A DNA stretch of 45,700 nt from contig JAILLE010000019.1 in NCBI GenBank assembly GCA_024693285.1, forward strand, positions 1 to 45,700, given 5' to 3'. The number at the start of each line of letters is the position of its first letter. Within the stretch, counting starts at the first letter, position 1. Source of the stretch: Bacteroidales bacterium. GTDB lineage: Bacteria; Bacteroidota; Bacteroidia; Bacteroidales; UBA932. Below the pieces are notes generated by a model. It was not told where the DNA came from, ran no database searches, and saw only the letters and a list, made by a program, of their open reading frames with translations. This document shows positions 1 to 8,436 of this stretch, one piece after another. A program made the translations under genes and the position numbers.

Positions 1-7
1 ATTAATT

Positions 8-787
8 ATGGGACAGAAAACTAACCCTATTTCCAACAGAATCGGTATCACCCGTGGATGGGACTCCAACTGGTGTGGCGGCAACTACGCCGAGAAGATC
101 GCCGAGGACTATGAGATCCGCAAGTATCTGACCAACCGTCTCGCGAAGGCCAGCATCTCCAAGATCGTCATAGAGAGGACCCTGAAGCTCATTACCGTGA
201 CTATCCACGCCGCCAGGCCTGGTTTCATCATCGGTAAGGGTGGACAGGAGGTTGACAAGCTCAAGGAAGAGCTCAAGAAGGTCACCAAGAAGGATGTCCA
301 GATCAACATCTTCGAGGTCAAGAGACCTGAGGTTGACGCCCATATCGTCGCTGACAGCATCGCTCGTCAGATCGAGGGTCGTGTTTCCTACCGCAGGGCC
401 ATCAAGATGGCCATCGCTTCCGCGATGAGAGTAGGTGCCGAAGGTATCAAGGTCCAGATCAGCGGCCGCGTCGGTGGCGCTGAAATGGCTCGCAGTGAGA
501 TGTTCAAAGAGGGACGTACCCCTCTGCACACTTTCCGTGCTGACATCGACTATGCTCTGGCAGTTGCCAGCACCAAGGTCGGTTGCCTCGGAATCAAGGT
601 GTGGATTTGCAACGGTGAGCGCTATGGCAAGCAGGATCTTACCCCCAACGCCCCTTCAGCGGCTAACGCCCAGGGTGGCGCCCGTCCCCGCAACGATCGC
701 GGAGACCGCAGGGGAGATCGTCGCGGAGACCGTGGCGAGCGTCGTGGAGGCCGTGGAGGCCGTCGCGATTCCCGCAGCGCCGAGTAA
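8..787 (+). CDS. rpsC: 30S ribosomal protein S3
   Basis: Small-subunit ribosomal protein that binds 16S rRNA in the head of the 30S subunit near the mRNA entry channel. The start [18 protein letters not shown] and the KH-domain GxxG loop (GKGG, residues 76-79) are typical, and the C-terminal S3 domain ([16 protein letters not shown] stretch, then [12 protein letters not shown]) is complete. After about residue 220 there is a low-complexity tail rich in Arg, Gly and Asp with repeated RGDRRGDR units, longer than the tail of enterobacterial S3 (about 233 residues) but in line with basic tails in Bacteroidota. Only 7 bases precede the ATG, so upstream neighbours are not visible. The expected downstream rplP (L16) is absent: a terminator follows the stop codon. 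Identification is certain. Confidence 0.98.
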   Translation: MGQKTNPISNRIGITRGWDSNWCGGNYAEKIAEDYEIRKYLTNRLAKASISKIVIERTLKLITVTIHAARPGFIIGKGGQEVDKLKEELKKVTKKDVQINIFEVKRPEVDAHIVADSIARQIEGRVSYRRAIKMAIASAMRVGAEGIKVQISGRVGGAEMARSEMFKEGRTPLHTFRADIDYALAVASTKVGCLGIKVWICNGERYGKQDLTPNAPSAANAQGGARPRNDRGDRRGDRRGDRGERRGGRGGRRDSRSAE

Positions 788-810
788 GGTCAATCCTTCA
801 AGAAGAAAGA

Positions 811-843
811 AGGCTGGATACCTCAAGGTTCCAGCCTTTTTTT
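811..843 (+). terminator. Intrinsic terminator after rpsC
   Basis: Perfect 8-bp stem AGGCTGGA (811-818) / TCCAGCCT (830-837) followed by an uninterrupted run of T. It lies 24 bases after the rpsC stop codon and would end the ribosomal transcript there. Confidence 0.9.
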
Positions 844-859
844 CTATATTTACGTCACT

Positions 860-1678
860 ATGACAAAATCCAGAATAGTTTGTTTTTTATTTATAGCCGC
901 GTTATTGTGCGGTTGTGTTGGGAAGCAGGCGAGACCATCCTCAAATCCTGCTTATCCTAAAGCCAAAGGTATTACCCGTATCGTTCAGTACAATGTCGGG
1001 GTTTTCTCAAAGGAAGTTGAAAACAGCATCCCTATGATTGCCTCCATGATGAAGGAGATCGGGGCTGATGCGCTATCACTCAACGAGTTGGATAGCTGTA
1101 ACACCAGACATCCCAATAACCAGTTGGCTGATTTGGCCGGCGAGATGGGAGGTTGGAAATATCAATTCGGAAGAGCGATGCCTTATCGTGAGGGAGCGTA
1201 TGGCGTCGGAGTCGCCGTGCCGGAGGATATTCTTGATTCTTTCAATATTCCTCTTCCTCAAGGAAATGGCTCAGAACCAAGAGCTTGTATGGTTGTTGAG
1301 ACTTCGGGATATGTGCTTGCGTCGACTCATCTGGACTATCGTGATGAGCCGTCCATGGTAATACAGGCGGAGACGATCAATGAAGTCATCGCCAGCAGAT
1401 ATTCTGAATCTAAAAAACCAGTATTCCTTGCGGGAGATATGAATTCCACCCCCAACAGCGCCATCCTCAAAGAGCTGGGCAAGAAGTGGGACGTGATCTC
1501 TTGCAGGAAGAATACTTACTCGGCTGAAAACCCTCATGAATGCATAGATTTCATCCTGGTTCTCAAGAACGGTCCGAAGATAAAAGTAATTGGTTCTGAG
1601 GTGCCAGTTGAGTTCGCTGGCGGAGAGGTCGCCGTCGCTTCTGATCATCTTCCGATATTCGTGGATGTGAAACTCTGA
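860..1678 (+). CDS. Endonuclease/exonuclease/phosphatase-family lipoprotein
   Basis: Predicted secreted lipoprotein of 272 residues with the EEP (DNase I-like) fold. A signal peptide ends in a lipobox (LLCGC, Cys at about residue 19). EEP landmarks occur in order: QYNVG (metal/phosphate-site Asn), NELDS (metal-binding Glu), AGDMNSTPN (catalytic Asp and Asn) and SDHLPIFVDV (catalytic Asp-His pair) at the C-terminus. All catalytic residues expected for a metal-dependent phosphodiesterase are present. The substrate cannot be read from sequence; secreted relatives include nucleases, sphingomyelinase-like enzymes and phosphatases. It stands alone between two terminators. The ATG lies just after the rpsC terminator, with an imperfect -7-like box TATATTTA at 845-852, so its own promoter is uncertain. 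A second EEP protein is encoded at 17833-18699 on the other strand. Confidence 0.85.
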   Translation: MTKSRIVCFLFIAALLCGCVGKQARPSSNPAYPKAKGITRIVQYNVGVFSKEVENSIPMIASMMKEIGADALSLNELDSCNTRHPNNQLADLAGEMGGWKYQFGRAMPYREGAYGVGVAVPEDILDSFNIPLPQGNGSEPRACMVVETSGYVLASTHLDYRDEPSMVIQAETINEVIASRYSESKKPVFLAGDMNSTPNSAILKELGKKWDVISCRKNTYSAENPHECIDFILVLKNGPKIKVIGSEVPVEFAGGEVAVASDHLPIFVDVKL

Positions 1679-1716
1679 CAATCAGTTGTCATATTCCATG
1701 TTTTTTATTAATTTAG

Positions 1717-1750
1717 CCTGTTGTCCCGAAAAGGGGCGACAGGTTTTGAC
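1717..1750 (+). terminator. Probable intrinsic terminator after the EEP lipoprotein gene
   Basis: Hairpin with arms CCTGTTGTCCC and GGGCGACAGG (two non-Watson-Crick positions tolerated as G-U) around a GAAAAG loop, followed by TTTT. It separates the EEP gene from the Gfo/Idh operon. Confidence 0.6.
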
Positions 1751-1774
1751 TTGTTTTAATACACATAATTGATT

Positions 1775-3076
1775 ATGGCACAATCCAGAAGAGATTTCAT
1801 CAAAAAGGCTGGCTTAGGGTTAGGCGCCTTGACGATACTTCCCCGTGAGGTATTCGGCAAGATGGGAGACTCGTCCAGCAAGTTCGTCGCTCCGAGCGAC
1901 CAGATGACCAGGGGTATCATCGGAGTTGGAGGAATCGGAATGAGTAACCTCCATTTTGTCAGTGACGAGCGTTGCCGTCTCGTGGCTGTCTGCGACGTTG
2001 ACCAGAAACATCTGGACAACGCTCTCCAGAAGGGAGAGGAAAGATTCGGGACCAAACTCCAGTCCTATCACGACTGGAGGGATCTTGTCCATGATCCCAA
2101 TGTGGACATCGTCCATATCGCCACACCTTCCCATTGGCATGGCCTTATGGCTGTCGAGGCCGCCAAGACAGGAAAAGACATTTTCTGCGAGAAACCGATG
2201 ACAAGGACTATCGGTGAGGGTAAGAAAGTAGTCGAGGCTGTAAACAAATATGGCAGCATCTTCCGTCTGGACACGTGGTTCCGTTTCAAGGACACATTCT
2301 ATGGCCTCGGCACCACAGTTGAGCCCCTGAAGAAACTCGTCGATAGCGGACTTCTCGGATGGCCTCTTACTGTAAGGATCTCCGGCGCCACTGGATTTGC
2401 ATGGAAGTTCTACTGGACTGGAAGGGAAAATCTTGAGCCTCAGCCGGTTCCGAAGGAGCTTGACTATGATCTCTGGCTTGGACCAGCCCCTGTCAAACCT
2501 TACCATCCCCACAGAGTTCACCAGAGCTTCCGTGGCTATTGGGACTATGAATCTGGTGGATTGGGTGACATGGGACAGCACTATATCGACCCTGTCCAGT
2601 ACTTCTTGGGCAAGGATAATGACCTTCCTGTCAAAGTTGAAGTCGACGCGCCTCAGCAGCACCCCGACGCTGTCGGTATCTGGAGGAGCATCACATACAC
2701 CTACGCCGATGGGTGCAAGATCATCCTCGAGGGTGAAGGCTTTGAGAGCTCCGGCAAGGTTCCTTACATCGAAGGACCTAAGGGAAAGGTTTACAAGGGC
2801 TTCGAGTGCACCATCCCGAACGTTATGGACGTGATCAACGAGCTTCCTGATCCGGAACCTCGCCAGGTTGATTTCCTGGATTGCGTCAAGAATCGCCAGA
2901 AGTTCGCTCTCAACGAGGAGAACGGCCATCACAGTTGCACTGTTGTCAATCTCGGATCCTGCGCCCTCAGGCTCGGTCGTACACTTCATTTCGATCCGGA
3001 GAAGCAGCTGTTCATCAATGATGACGCCGCCAACTTGCTTATCAACCAGCCTATGCGCGGACCTTGGTCAATTTAA
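1775..3076 (+). CDS. Gfo/Idh/MocA-family oxidoreductase, Tat-exported
   Basis: NAD(P)-dependent oxidoreductase of the glucose-fructose oxidoreductase family, probably acting on a sugar in the periplasm. I choose the ATG at 1775 over an in-frame TTG six bases earlier. The N-terminus carries a twin-arginine signal (SRRDFIKKAG, then a short hydrophobic stretch), as in other exported Gfo/Idh proteins. The Rossmann motif GVGGIGMSN follows at about residue 50, then the CEKPMTRT motif with the conserved Lys of the EKP signature at about residue 140, and a C-terminal alpha/beta domain (SGGLGDMGQHYIDPVQYF). The next gene starts 14 bases after the stop and carries a DUF1080 domain. In Bacteroidota such pairs belong to 3-keto-glycoside chemistry, where a dehydrogenase oxidises C3 of a sugar and a DUF1080 enzyme cleaves the product. 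Family is secure; substrate is inferred. Confidence 0.88.
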   Translation: MAQSRRDFIKKAGLGLGALTILPREVFGKMGDSSSKFVAPSDQMTRGIIGVGGIGMSNLHFVSDERCRLVAVCDVDQKHLDNALQKGEERFGTKLQSYHDWRDLVHDPNVDIVHIATPSHWHGLMAVEAAKTGKDIFCEKPMTRTIGEGKKVVEAVNKYGSIFRLDTWFRFKDTFYGLGTTVEPLKKLVDSGLLGWPLTVRISGATGFAWKFYWTGRENLEPQPVPKELDYDLWLGPAPVKPYHPHRVHQSFRGYWDYESGGLGDMGQHYIDPVQYFLGKDNDLPVKVEVDAPQQHPDAVGIWRSITYTYADGCKIILEGEGFESSGKVPYIEGPKGKVYKGFECTIPNVMDVINELPDPEPRQVDFLDCVKNRQKFALNEENGHHSCTVVNLGSCALRLGRTLHFDPEKQLFINDDAANLLINQPMRGPWSI

Positions 3077-3090
3077 ATCTTGAGAAGGAT

Positions 3091-5535
3091 ATGAAAAAGA
3101 TATATTCGATACTTTTATTCCTCGCCCTCTCGGTAGCGGTTTATGCCCAGGATGCGAGGCAAAGGACAGTCCAGACTATTGTAGCCGATGTCTTGGCGGC
3201 TATGCCCGCCCAGAACAGCTCTGATTTCGCCACCCAAATGGGCGATCTCGCTGCCGCCGCTCCCCAGTCAATCGTCGAGGTGGCCAAGTTGATGAAGCCT
3301 GCCGGTGAGGGAGTCAAGAACGCTATTTATGAATATGCCCTCCAGGGTGTCGTATCTTTTGTGAACGACCCTGCCCATTCCGCCAAGAAGGCCGATGTGC
3401 TTAAAGGATTGCAGGATGCCGCTGCGGCTTGTTCCGACCCCTACAATAAAGAGCTTCTCACCACTCTCCAGAGAATGCTTGGCAACTATGTCGCTCCCGC
3501 CGCGGAGCCCGAGATGCCTGTAAAGGAGGCTCAGGCACTCCTCAAATCCGGAAAGACTCATGAGAAATGCCTCGCCGCGTTGACCCTTATGAAAGCCAAG
3601 CCCGAAAAGGCTTTGAAGACAGTGGCTTCCGCCCTTAAGAGTGACGATAAGATATTCAGGAACTCTGTGCTCGGTAACGCTACCAAGCTTTTTGGTGCCG
3701 CTTCGCTGGTTCCGCTTCTGACAAGCAAGTTCAAGAAGTTGGCCCCCGATGCCAAGGTTGATGTGCTCAACTGGTTGGGAAACAATAAGATATCTTCTGC
3801 CGCTAACATCGTCAACGCCGCGGTTGGGAATGGTGGTGAGATTGCCAAGGCCGCCATCGCCGCCGCTGGAAAAATCGGAGGTGCCGCCGCCGCTTCAACC
3901 CTTATCGGACAACTTGGAGGTGAATTCGGCCAGGAGGCTCTTACAGCCCTTAAATCATTCAAGGGAGACATCAAGGATGAAGTCGCCGCCGCTTTGACCG
4001 ATAAACTCGCCGCCGGAACCGACAAGACCGCTATAACGAACTTGTTGAGTCTCGCTTCCGCCAGGAAGATGAAGAATGTGGCTCCGATTGTTTATTCAAT
4101 GATCGGATCACAGGATAAAGGACTTGCCCAAATGGCTGAAGACGCCCTGTCCAATTTCACTGGGACTGGGGACATCGCTAAAGTCGGAGGACTTCTTGAC
4201 GCAGCCAAGGGTGCCACCGCTATCAGCAACTATCAGGACGCCCTGAAGGCCGCTATCCACACCCTTGCTCCCGCTGAGCAATATTCCAAGGTAAGTGGTC
4301 TTATCAAGACCGCGAAGAATGTGGTTAACTTTTATCCCGTCCTTGCCTCCACTGGCACCGATGAGGCTGTCGCTGATCTTGAAAACGCCTATAACAATGG
4401 CAGTTCCGCCGCACTTGCTTGCTTGACCAGCGTAGATAACTTTAAGGCTGCCCCGATTCTCTTGAAAGCTGCTCAGGCGAATCCTTCAAATATCGCGAGC
4501 GTCCTTCCTCGTTTTATCTCCTTGGTCAGCGGATATGAGACCAACCTTGATAAGAAACGCGCCAGTCTTGGCGAAGCCCTCGCTTTGGCGAACACGAAGG
4601 ATCTCAAGACCGCCGCTCTCAGTGCCTTGGCTAACGTTCCTACGATGAAGTCATTCCTGCTTGCCGGGAAGTATCTTGATGATAAGGATGCCGCCTATGC
4701 CGCGGCTAACGCGGTCAAGAATATCGCGTCCAAGACTAAGGAGGAGATCAACTACAACGATTTCAAGAATTTCCTCACCAAGGCTGCCAACGTATTCAAG
4801 GGCACCGGCAATGCCGATGACGGTTATGCTGTCAGTGAGATTGATCAGATTCTTGACGCCGCTGAGCCTTTCACTCCTTCCCAGTTAACCGCTGAAGAGA
4901 AGAAGCAGGGCTTCGAGATGCTGTTCGACGGAACCAACCTCGACAAGTGGCAGGGAGACCTCGAAGGATATATTCCTGTTAATGGAACCATCTATGTGTC
5001 AGCTAACTACGGCAGCACAGGCAATCTCTATACCAAGAAAGAATACCGTAATTTCGTCTATCGTTTCGAGTTCTGTTTCCTCCGCGAGGGAGTAAACAAC
5101 GGAGTGGGTGTCAGGACTCCGATGGGTGTTGACGCCGCCTATGACGCCATGTGTGAGGTGCAAATTCTCGATCATGACGCGCCAATGTATGCGAATTTGC
5201 GCGAATATCAAGTTCATGGCTCGGTTTATGGAGTAATTCCAGCCAAGAGAATTGTCCACAAACCTTTGGGTGAGTGGAGCACCGAAGAAATCAGGGTTGA
5301 GGGCGACCGGATCAAAGTCACTGTCAACGGTGAGGTTATTGTGGATGGAAACATCCGCACAGCCTGCAAGGGCCATAATGTGGCTCCCGACGGCAGCGGC
5401 ACCAACCCTTACACTGTTGACCACAGGAACCATCCCGGAATGTTCAACAAGAAGGGATACATTTCATTCTGCGGTCATGGTGAGGGACTGAAGATTCGCA
5501 ACGTCAGAATCCTGGATCTTGGTGACAAGAAGTAA
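3091..5535 (+). CDS. Secreted HEAT-repeat protein with C-terminal DUF1080 (3-keto-disaccharide hydrolase-like) domain
   Basis: An 815-residue protein starting at ATG 3091 behind GAGAAGG; an earlier in-frame start inside the previous gene is unlikely because it precedes the signal peptide (MKKIYSILLFLALSVAVYAQ). Residues about 60-590 are Ala-rich helical repeats resembling HEAT/ARM solenoids (for example repeated LGNNKISSAANIVNAAVG-like units). From about residue 603 a DUF1080 domain begins with the typical KQGFEMLFDGTNLDKWQG and ends in IRNVRILDLG; this concanavalin-like fold includes enzymes active on 3-keto-disaccharides. The solenoid may bind a partner or polysaccharide (inference). It follows the Gfo/Idh gene by 14 bases and precedes the TlpA gene by 18, so these are almost certainly co-transcribed. 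Confidence 0.85.
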   Translation: MKKIYSILLFLALSVAVYAQDARQRTVQTIVADVLAAMPAQNSSDFATQMGDLAAAAPQSIVEVAKLMKPAGEGVKNAIYEYALQGVVSFVNDPAHSAKKADVLKGLQDAAAACSDPYNKELLTTLQRMLGNYVAPAAEPEMPVKEAQALLKSGKTHEKCLAALTLMKAKPEKALKTVASALKSDDKIFRNSVLGNATKLFGAASLVPLLTSKFKKLAPDAKVDVLNWLGNNKISSAANIVNAAVGNGGEIAKAAIAAAGKIGGAAAASTLIGQLGGEFGQEALTALKSFKGDIKDEVAAALTDKLAAGTDKTAITNLLSLASARKMKNVAPIVYSMIGSQDKGLAQMAEDALSNFTGTGDIAKVGGLLDAAKGATAISNYQDALKAAIHTLAPAEQYSKVSGLIKTAKNVVNFYPVLASTGTDEAVADLENAYNNGSSAALACLTSVDNFKAAPILLKAAQANPSNIASVLPRFISLVSGYETNLDKKRASLGEALALANTKDLKTAALSALANVPTMKSFLLAGKYLDDKDAAYAAANAVKNIASKTKEEINYNDFKNFLTKAANVFKGTGNADDGYAVSEIDQILDAAEPFTPSQLTAEEKKQGFEMLFDGTNLDKWQGDLEGYIPVNGTIYVSANYGSTGNLYTKKEYRNFVYRFEFCFLREGVNNGVGVRTPMGVDAAYDAMCEVQILDHDAPMYANLREYQVHGSVYGVIPAKRIVHKPLGEWSTEEIRVEGDRIKVTVNGEVIVDGNIRTACKGHNVAPDGSGTNPYTVDHRNHPGMFNKKGYISFCGHGEGLKIRNVRILDLGDKK

Positions 5536-5553
5536 AAAACTAAAGTATTAAAA

Positions 5554-6612
5554 ATGAAGACAAGATCTATTATTCTTGTGGTTGCCGCCTCGCTTTTCCT
5601 TGCGAGTTGCGGTCCCAAAGTTTCTGACACAACAGTCATCACCGGTAATCTTGGAGATGACGCACCCGAATCGATTTATTTTTCAATCAAGCCACTGTCC
5701 TTCAACAAGGCGGTTACGGTCGAGAACGGACAGTTCAAGGTTGAGATTCCCAAATATCTCCAAGGTATGACCCAATTGAGGGCCGGGAAGGTTACGGGTA
5801 ATTTTGTTTCTGACGGAACCCCTCTGACTATTTCTTTCAATGATGACTATAGCCTTAAAGTGGTCTCCAAATATCCGAAGATCTCCGTTCAGACAAAGTT
5901 TGACGCGTTCCAGAAGGCCATGCAGGATCTTCAGGCACAGTATCAGCCACAAATAGAGGCTGCCAAGGATGAAGCCACCGAGGATCAGCTTTATGACGCG
6001 TTCCAGAATGATGTCAAAAAGCTTTGTTTAAGCGCCGTGGATGCCAATAAAGATAATGTGACAGCTGTCTCGGCGATTGACAATCTTCGTTATCTCCTTA
6101 ATAACGACCAGATGGACTCCGTCTTGATGACTATTGACACATCTTTGGCTAAGGTATCGACTATCGCGACCCTTTCTAAATCTGTCGCCGCCAGGAAGAA
6201 GACCGCTGAAGGTCAGATGTTTACCGATTTCAAGGTGAAGAATCAGAAGCTTTCCGATTATGTGGGTCATGGCAAGTACATCCTTGTCGACTTCTGGGCT
6301 TCCTGGTGCGGTCCGTGCAAGGCCGAGATGCCTAACATCAAGAACGTGTATGAGAAGTATGCCGGTCCGGAGTTTGACATCCTTAGTGTGGCCGTATGGG
6401 ACAAAAAGGATGACACTATCGAATCCGCCAAGGAGCAGGGGATTGTTTGGAACCAAATTATTGATGCCCAAAGGATTCCGACCAATACCTATGGTATTGA
6501 CGGCATTCCTCACATCATCCTCTTTGGTCCTGATGGAACCATCGTCAAAAGGGATCTCCGTGGTGATGATATCGAGGCTGAGGTAGCGAAGCATGTGAAA
6601 CCTGTCAAATAG
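5554..6612 (+). CDS. TlpA/ResA-like thioredoxin-fold lipoprotein (DUF4369-type N-terminus)
   Basis: Predicted periplasm-facing lipoprotein of 352 residues. The signal peptide ends in a lipobox (LFLASC, Cys about residue 19). Residues about 25-130 form a beta-rich N-terminal domain of the DUF4369 type seen in many Bacteroidota TlpA proteins; a helical linker follows, then a thioredoxin fold from about residue 220 with WASWCGPCKAEMP, giving the redox pair Cys252 and Cys255. The cis-Pro loop is visible as GIDGIPHIILFGPDG. It probably reduces or exchanges disulfides in envelope proteins. It sits between the DUF1080 gene (18-base gap) and uvrC (one base gap). Confidence 0.88.
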   Translation: MKTRSIILVVAASLFLASCGPKVSDTTVITGNLGDDAPESIYFSIKPLSFNKAVTVENGQFKVEIPKYLQGMTQLRAGKVTGNFVSDGTPLTISFNDDYSLKVVSKYPKISVQTKFDAFQKAMQDLQAQYQPQIEAAKDEATEDQLYDAFQNDVKKLCLSAVDANKDNVTAVSAIDNLRYLLNNDQMDSVLMTIDTSLAKVSTIATLSKSVAARKKTAEGQMFTDFKVKNQKLSDYVGHGKYILVDFWASWCGPCKAEMPNIKNVYEKYAGPEFDILSVAVWDKKDDTIESAKEQGIVWNQIIDAQRIPTNTYGIDGIPHIILFGPDGTIVKRDLRGDDIEAEVAKHVKPVK

Positions 6613-6613
6613 T

Positions 6614-8431
6614 TTGTCAGACAATAATCTCACTATCAGGGAGAAAATCTCCCTGTTTCCACATTCCCCGGGGGTTTATCGCTATTACGATTCCTCGGGG
6701 AAGGTGATTTATGTGGGGAAGGCTAAGGACCTCCACAAACGTGTGGCGCAATATTTTGTGCCTCCCGAGAGACTCAATGTGAAGACCAGGATATTGGTTT
6801 CCAAGATAGCGGATGCCCAGTTCTCTGTAGTTGATTCCGAAGCGGACGCATTGTTGCTGGAGAACAACCTTATAAAGCAATACAAACCCCACTACAACAT
6901 CCTTCTGAAAGATTCCAAGACCTATCCTTGGATAGTGGTGACTAATGAGGAGTTCCCGAGAGTTTTCCTCACAAGGCGGGTGGATCGCAAATCCGGGACC
7001 TATTTTGGGCCATATAGTTCTGTGACCCATGCCAATTATCTTTTGGAGTTTTTCAGGAAAAACTATCCCCTTCGTTCCTGCAAGCTTAACATAACGGGAG
7101 CCGCTGTCCTTCGTGGCAAGTTCCGTCCGTGCCTTGAGATGCACATCGGACGCTGCAAAGGTTGCTGCGTGGGAGCGGTCAGTCGTGAGGAATATTCCTC
7201 ATGGATCTCAGAAATCACTCGTCTGTTGAAGGGTGGTGTCAACGATATCATCAAGGAATATGAATCGGCCATGAAAGAGGCTGCGGCTGAGCTCCGCTTC
7301 GAAGACGCGCAAGTGTTCAAGAATAGGGTAGATGCGCTGAAAAAGCATTATTCAAAGTCGATAATATCCTCTGCTTCAGATGCTTCCTGTGATGTGTTCT
7401 CCCTGGTTTTCGATGGAAGCGAGGCTTTCGGCAATTTCCTTCGCGTGCGGGGAGGCTCGGTCGTCCAATCCCTGAACCTTGGTTTCAAGATGAACATCGA
7501 GGAGGAGCAGGCTTCGGTTCTAAGTGCTTTTATCGCTGAAATAGAATCCAAGTTTGGCGCCTTGGCCAAAGAGGTTATAGTCCCGTTCCTGCCGGATGTC
7601 GAGATTGAAGGAGTCGAGTTCAAGATACCGGCTAAGGGAGACAAACTATCGCTGCTGGAGCTCAGTGCCAAAAACGCCCGGGAATACCATTTCAACGCCT
7701 TGAAACAAAAGGAGAGGACCGATCCTGACGAATACAAGCGACTCGTTATGGAAGATCTTCAGAAATCGTTGGGAATGAAAGAGTTGCCTAGGCATATAGA
7801 GTGTTTCGACAACTCCAATATCCAGGGAACTAATCCAGTGGCTTCGTGTGTTGTCTTCCGGGACGGGGTACCTTCCAAGAAGGACTACCGGAAATTCAAG
7901 ATCAAGACAGTCATAGGAGCCAACGACTTCGCGTCGATGAAGGAGGTGGTCAACCGGAGATATTCCAGGATGTTGGCGGAGACGCCGGATGATTTGCCGC
8001 AACTGGTCGTGATTGATGGCGGAGAGGGACAACTGGAGTTCGCGAGACAAGCCCTTGCTGAGCTTGATCTTTTGGACAAATTGATGGTTGTCGGTCTCGC
8101 CAAAAGGATGGAGCTTGTCATCAGGATCAATGATCCTTATCCTCTTTTCCTCGACAGGAACTCACACGCTCTCAAAGTGTTGATGCAGATCCGGGATGAG
8201 GCTCACCGTTTTGGTATCACATTCCATCGATCCCTACGTAGCAAGGGCCAGCTGAAAAGCGCCTTGCGGGAAATCAAGGGAGTCGGCGAGCAGACCGAGA
8301 GCCGTCTGCTCATGCGATACGGCTCAGTCGCGCGCATAGCCGCCACCTCCGTTGAGGATTTGTCAACCATGGTCTCTCCCGCATTGGCCAAGACTATACT
8401 TGAAGAATTGAATAAAGAAATCAAAACCTAA
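6614..8431 (+). CDS. uvrC: Excinuclease ABC subunit C
   Basis: UvrC makes the dual incisions of nucleotide excision repair with UvrA and UvrB. The reading frame begins with TTG at 6614, one base after the upstream stop; no ATG or GTG lies between there and the GIY-YIG domain (SPGVYRYYDSSGKVIYVGKA), so TTG is the only sensible start. Domains in order are GIY-YIG nuclease (about 16-95), the CEMHIGRCKGCC Cys cluster (about 170-190), a UVR motif near residues 205-240, the RNase H-like second nuclease domain with CFDNSNIQGTNPVAS and VIDGGEGQL (about 385-480), and C-terminal helix-hairpin-helix motifs (IKGVGEQTESRLLMRYGS). Length 605 residues is normal. It is embedded in a secreted-protein operon; GH2 starts 5 bases after its stop. 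Confidence 0.97.
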   Translation: MSDNNLTIREKISLFPHSPGVYRYYDSSGKVIYVGKAKDLHKRVAQYFVPPERLNVKTRILVSKIADAQFSVVDSEADALLLENNLIKQYKPHYNILLKDSKTYPWIVVTNEEFPRVFLTRRVDRKSGTYFGPYSSVTHANYLLEFFRKNYPLRSCKLNITGAAVLRGKFRPCLEMHIGRCKGCCVGAVSREEYSSWISEITRLLKGGVNDIIKEYESAMKEAAAELRFEDAQVFKNRVDALKKHYSKSIISSASDASCDVFSLVFDGSEAFGNFLRVRGGSVVQSLNLGFKMNIEEEQASVLSAFIAEIESKFGALAKEVIVPFLPDVEIEGVEFKIPAKGDKLSLLELSAKNAREYHFNALKQKERTDPDEYKRLVMEDLQKSLGMKELPRHIECFDNSNIQGTNPVASCVVFRDGVPSKKDYRKFKIKTVIGANDFASMKEVVNRRYSRMLAETPDDLPQLVVIDGGEGQLEFARQALAELDLLDKLMVVGLAKRMELVIRINDPYPLFLDRNSHALKVLMQIRDEAHRFGITFHRSLRSKGQLKSALREIKGVGEQTESRLLMRYGSVARIAATSVEDLSTMVSPALAKTILEELNKEIKT

Positions 8432-8436
8432 GAATA

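Noticed and set aside
435..863. 142-codon plus-strand frame overlapping rpsC
   Set aside because: Runs out of frame through the rpsC tail and terminator; Ala/Val/Arg-rich composition comes from the repetitive S3 tail DNA.
1820..2989. 389-codon open frame on the minus strand
   Set aside because: Antisense shadow of the Gfo/Idh gene; no start context or recognisable domain.
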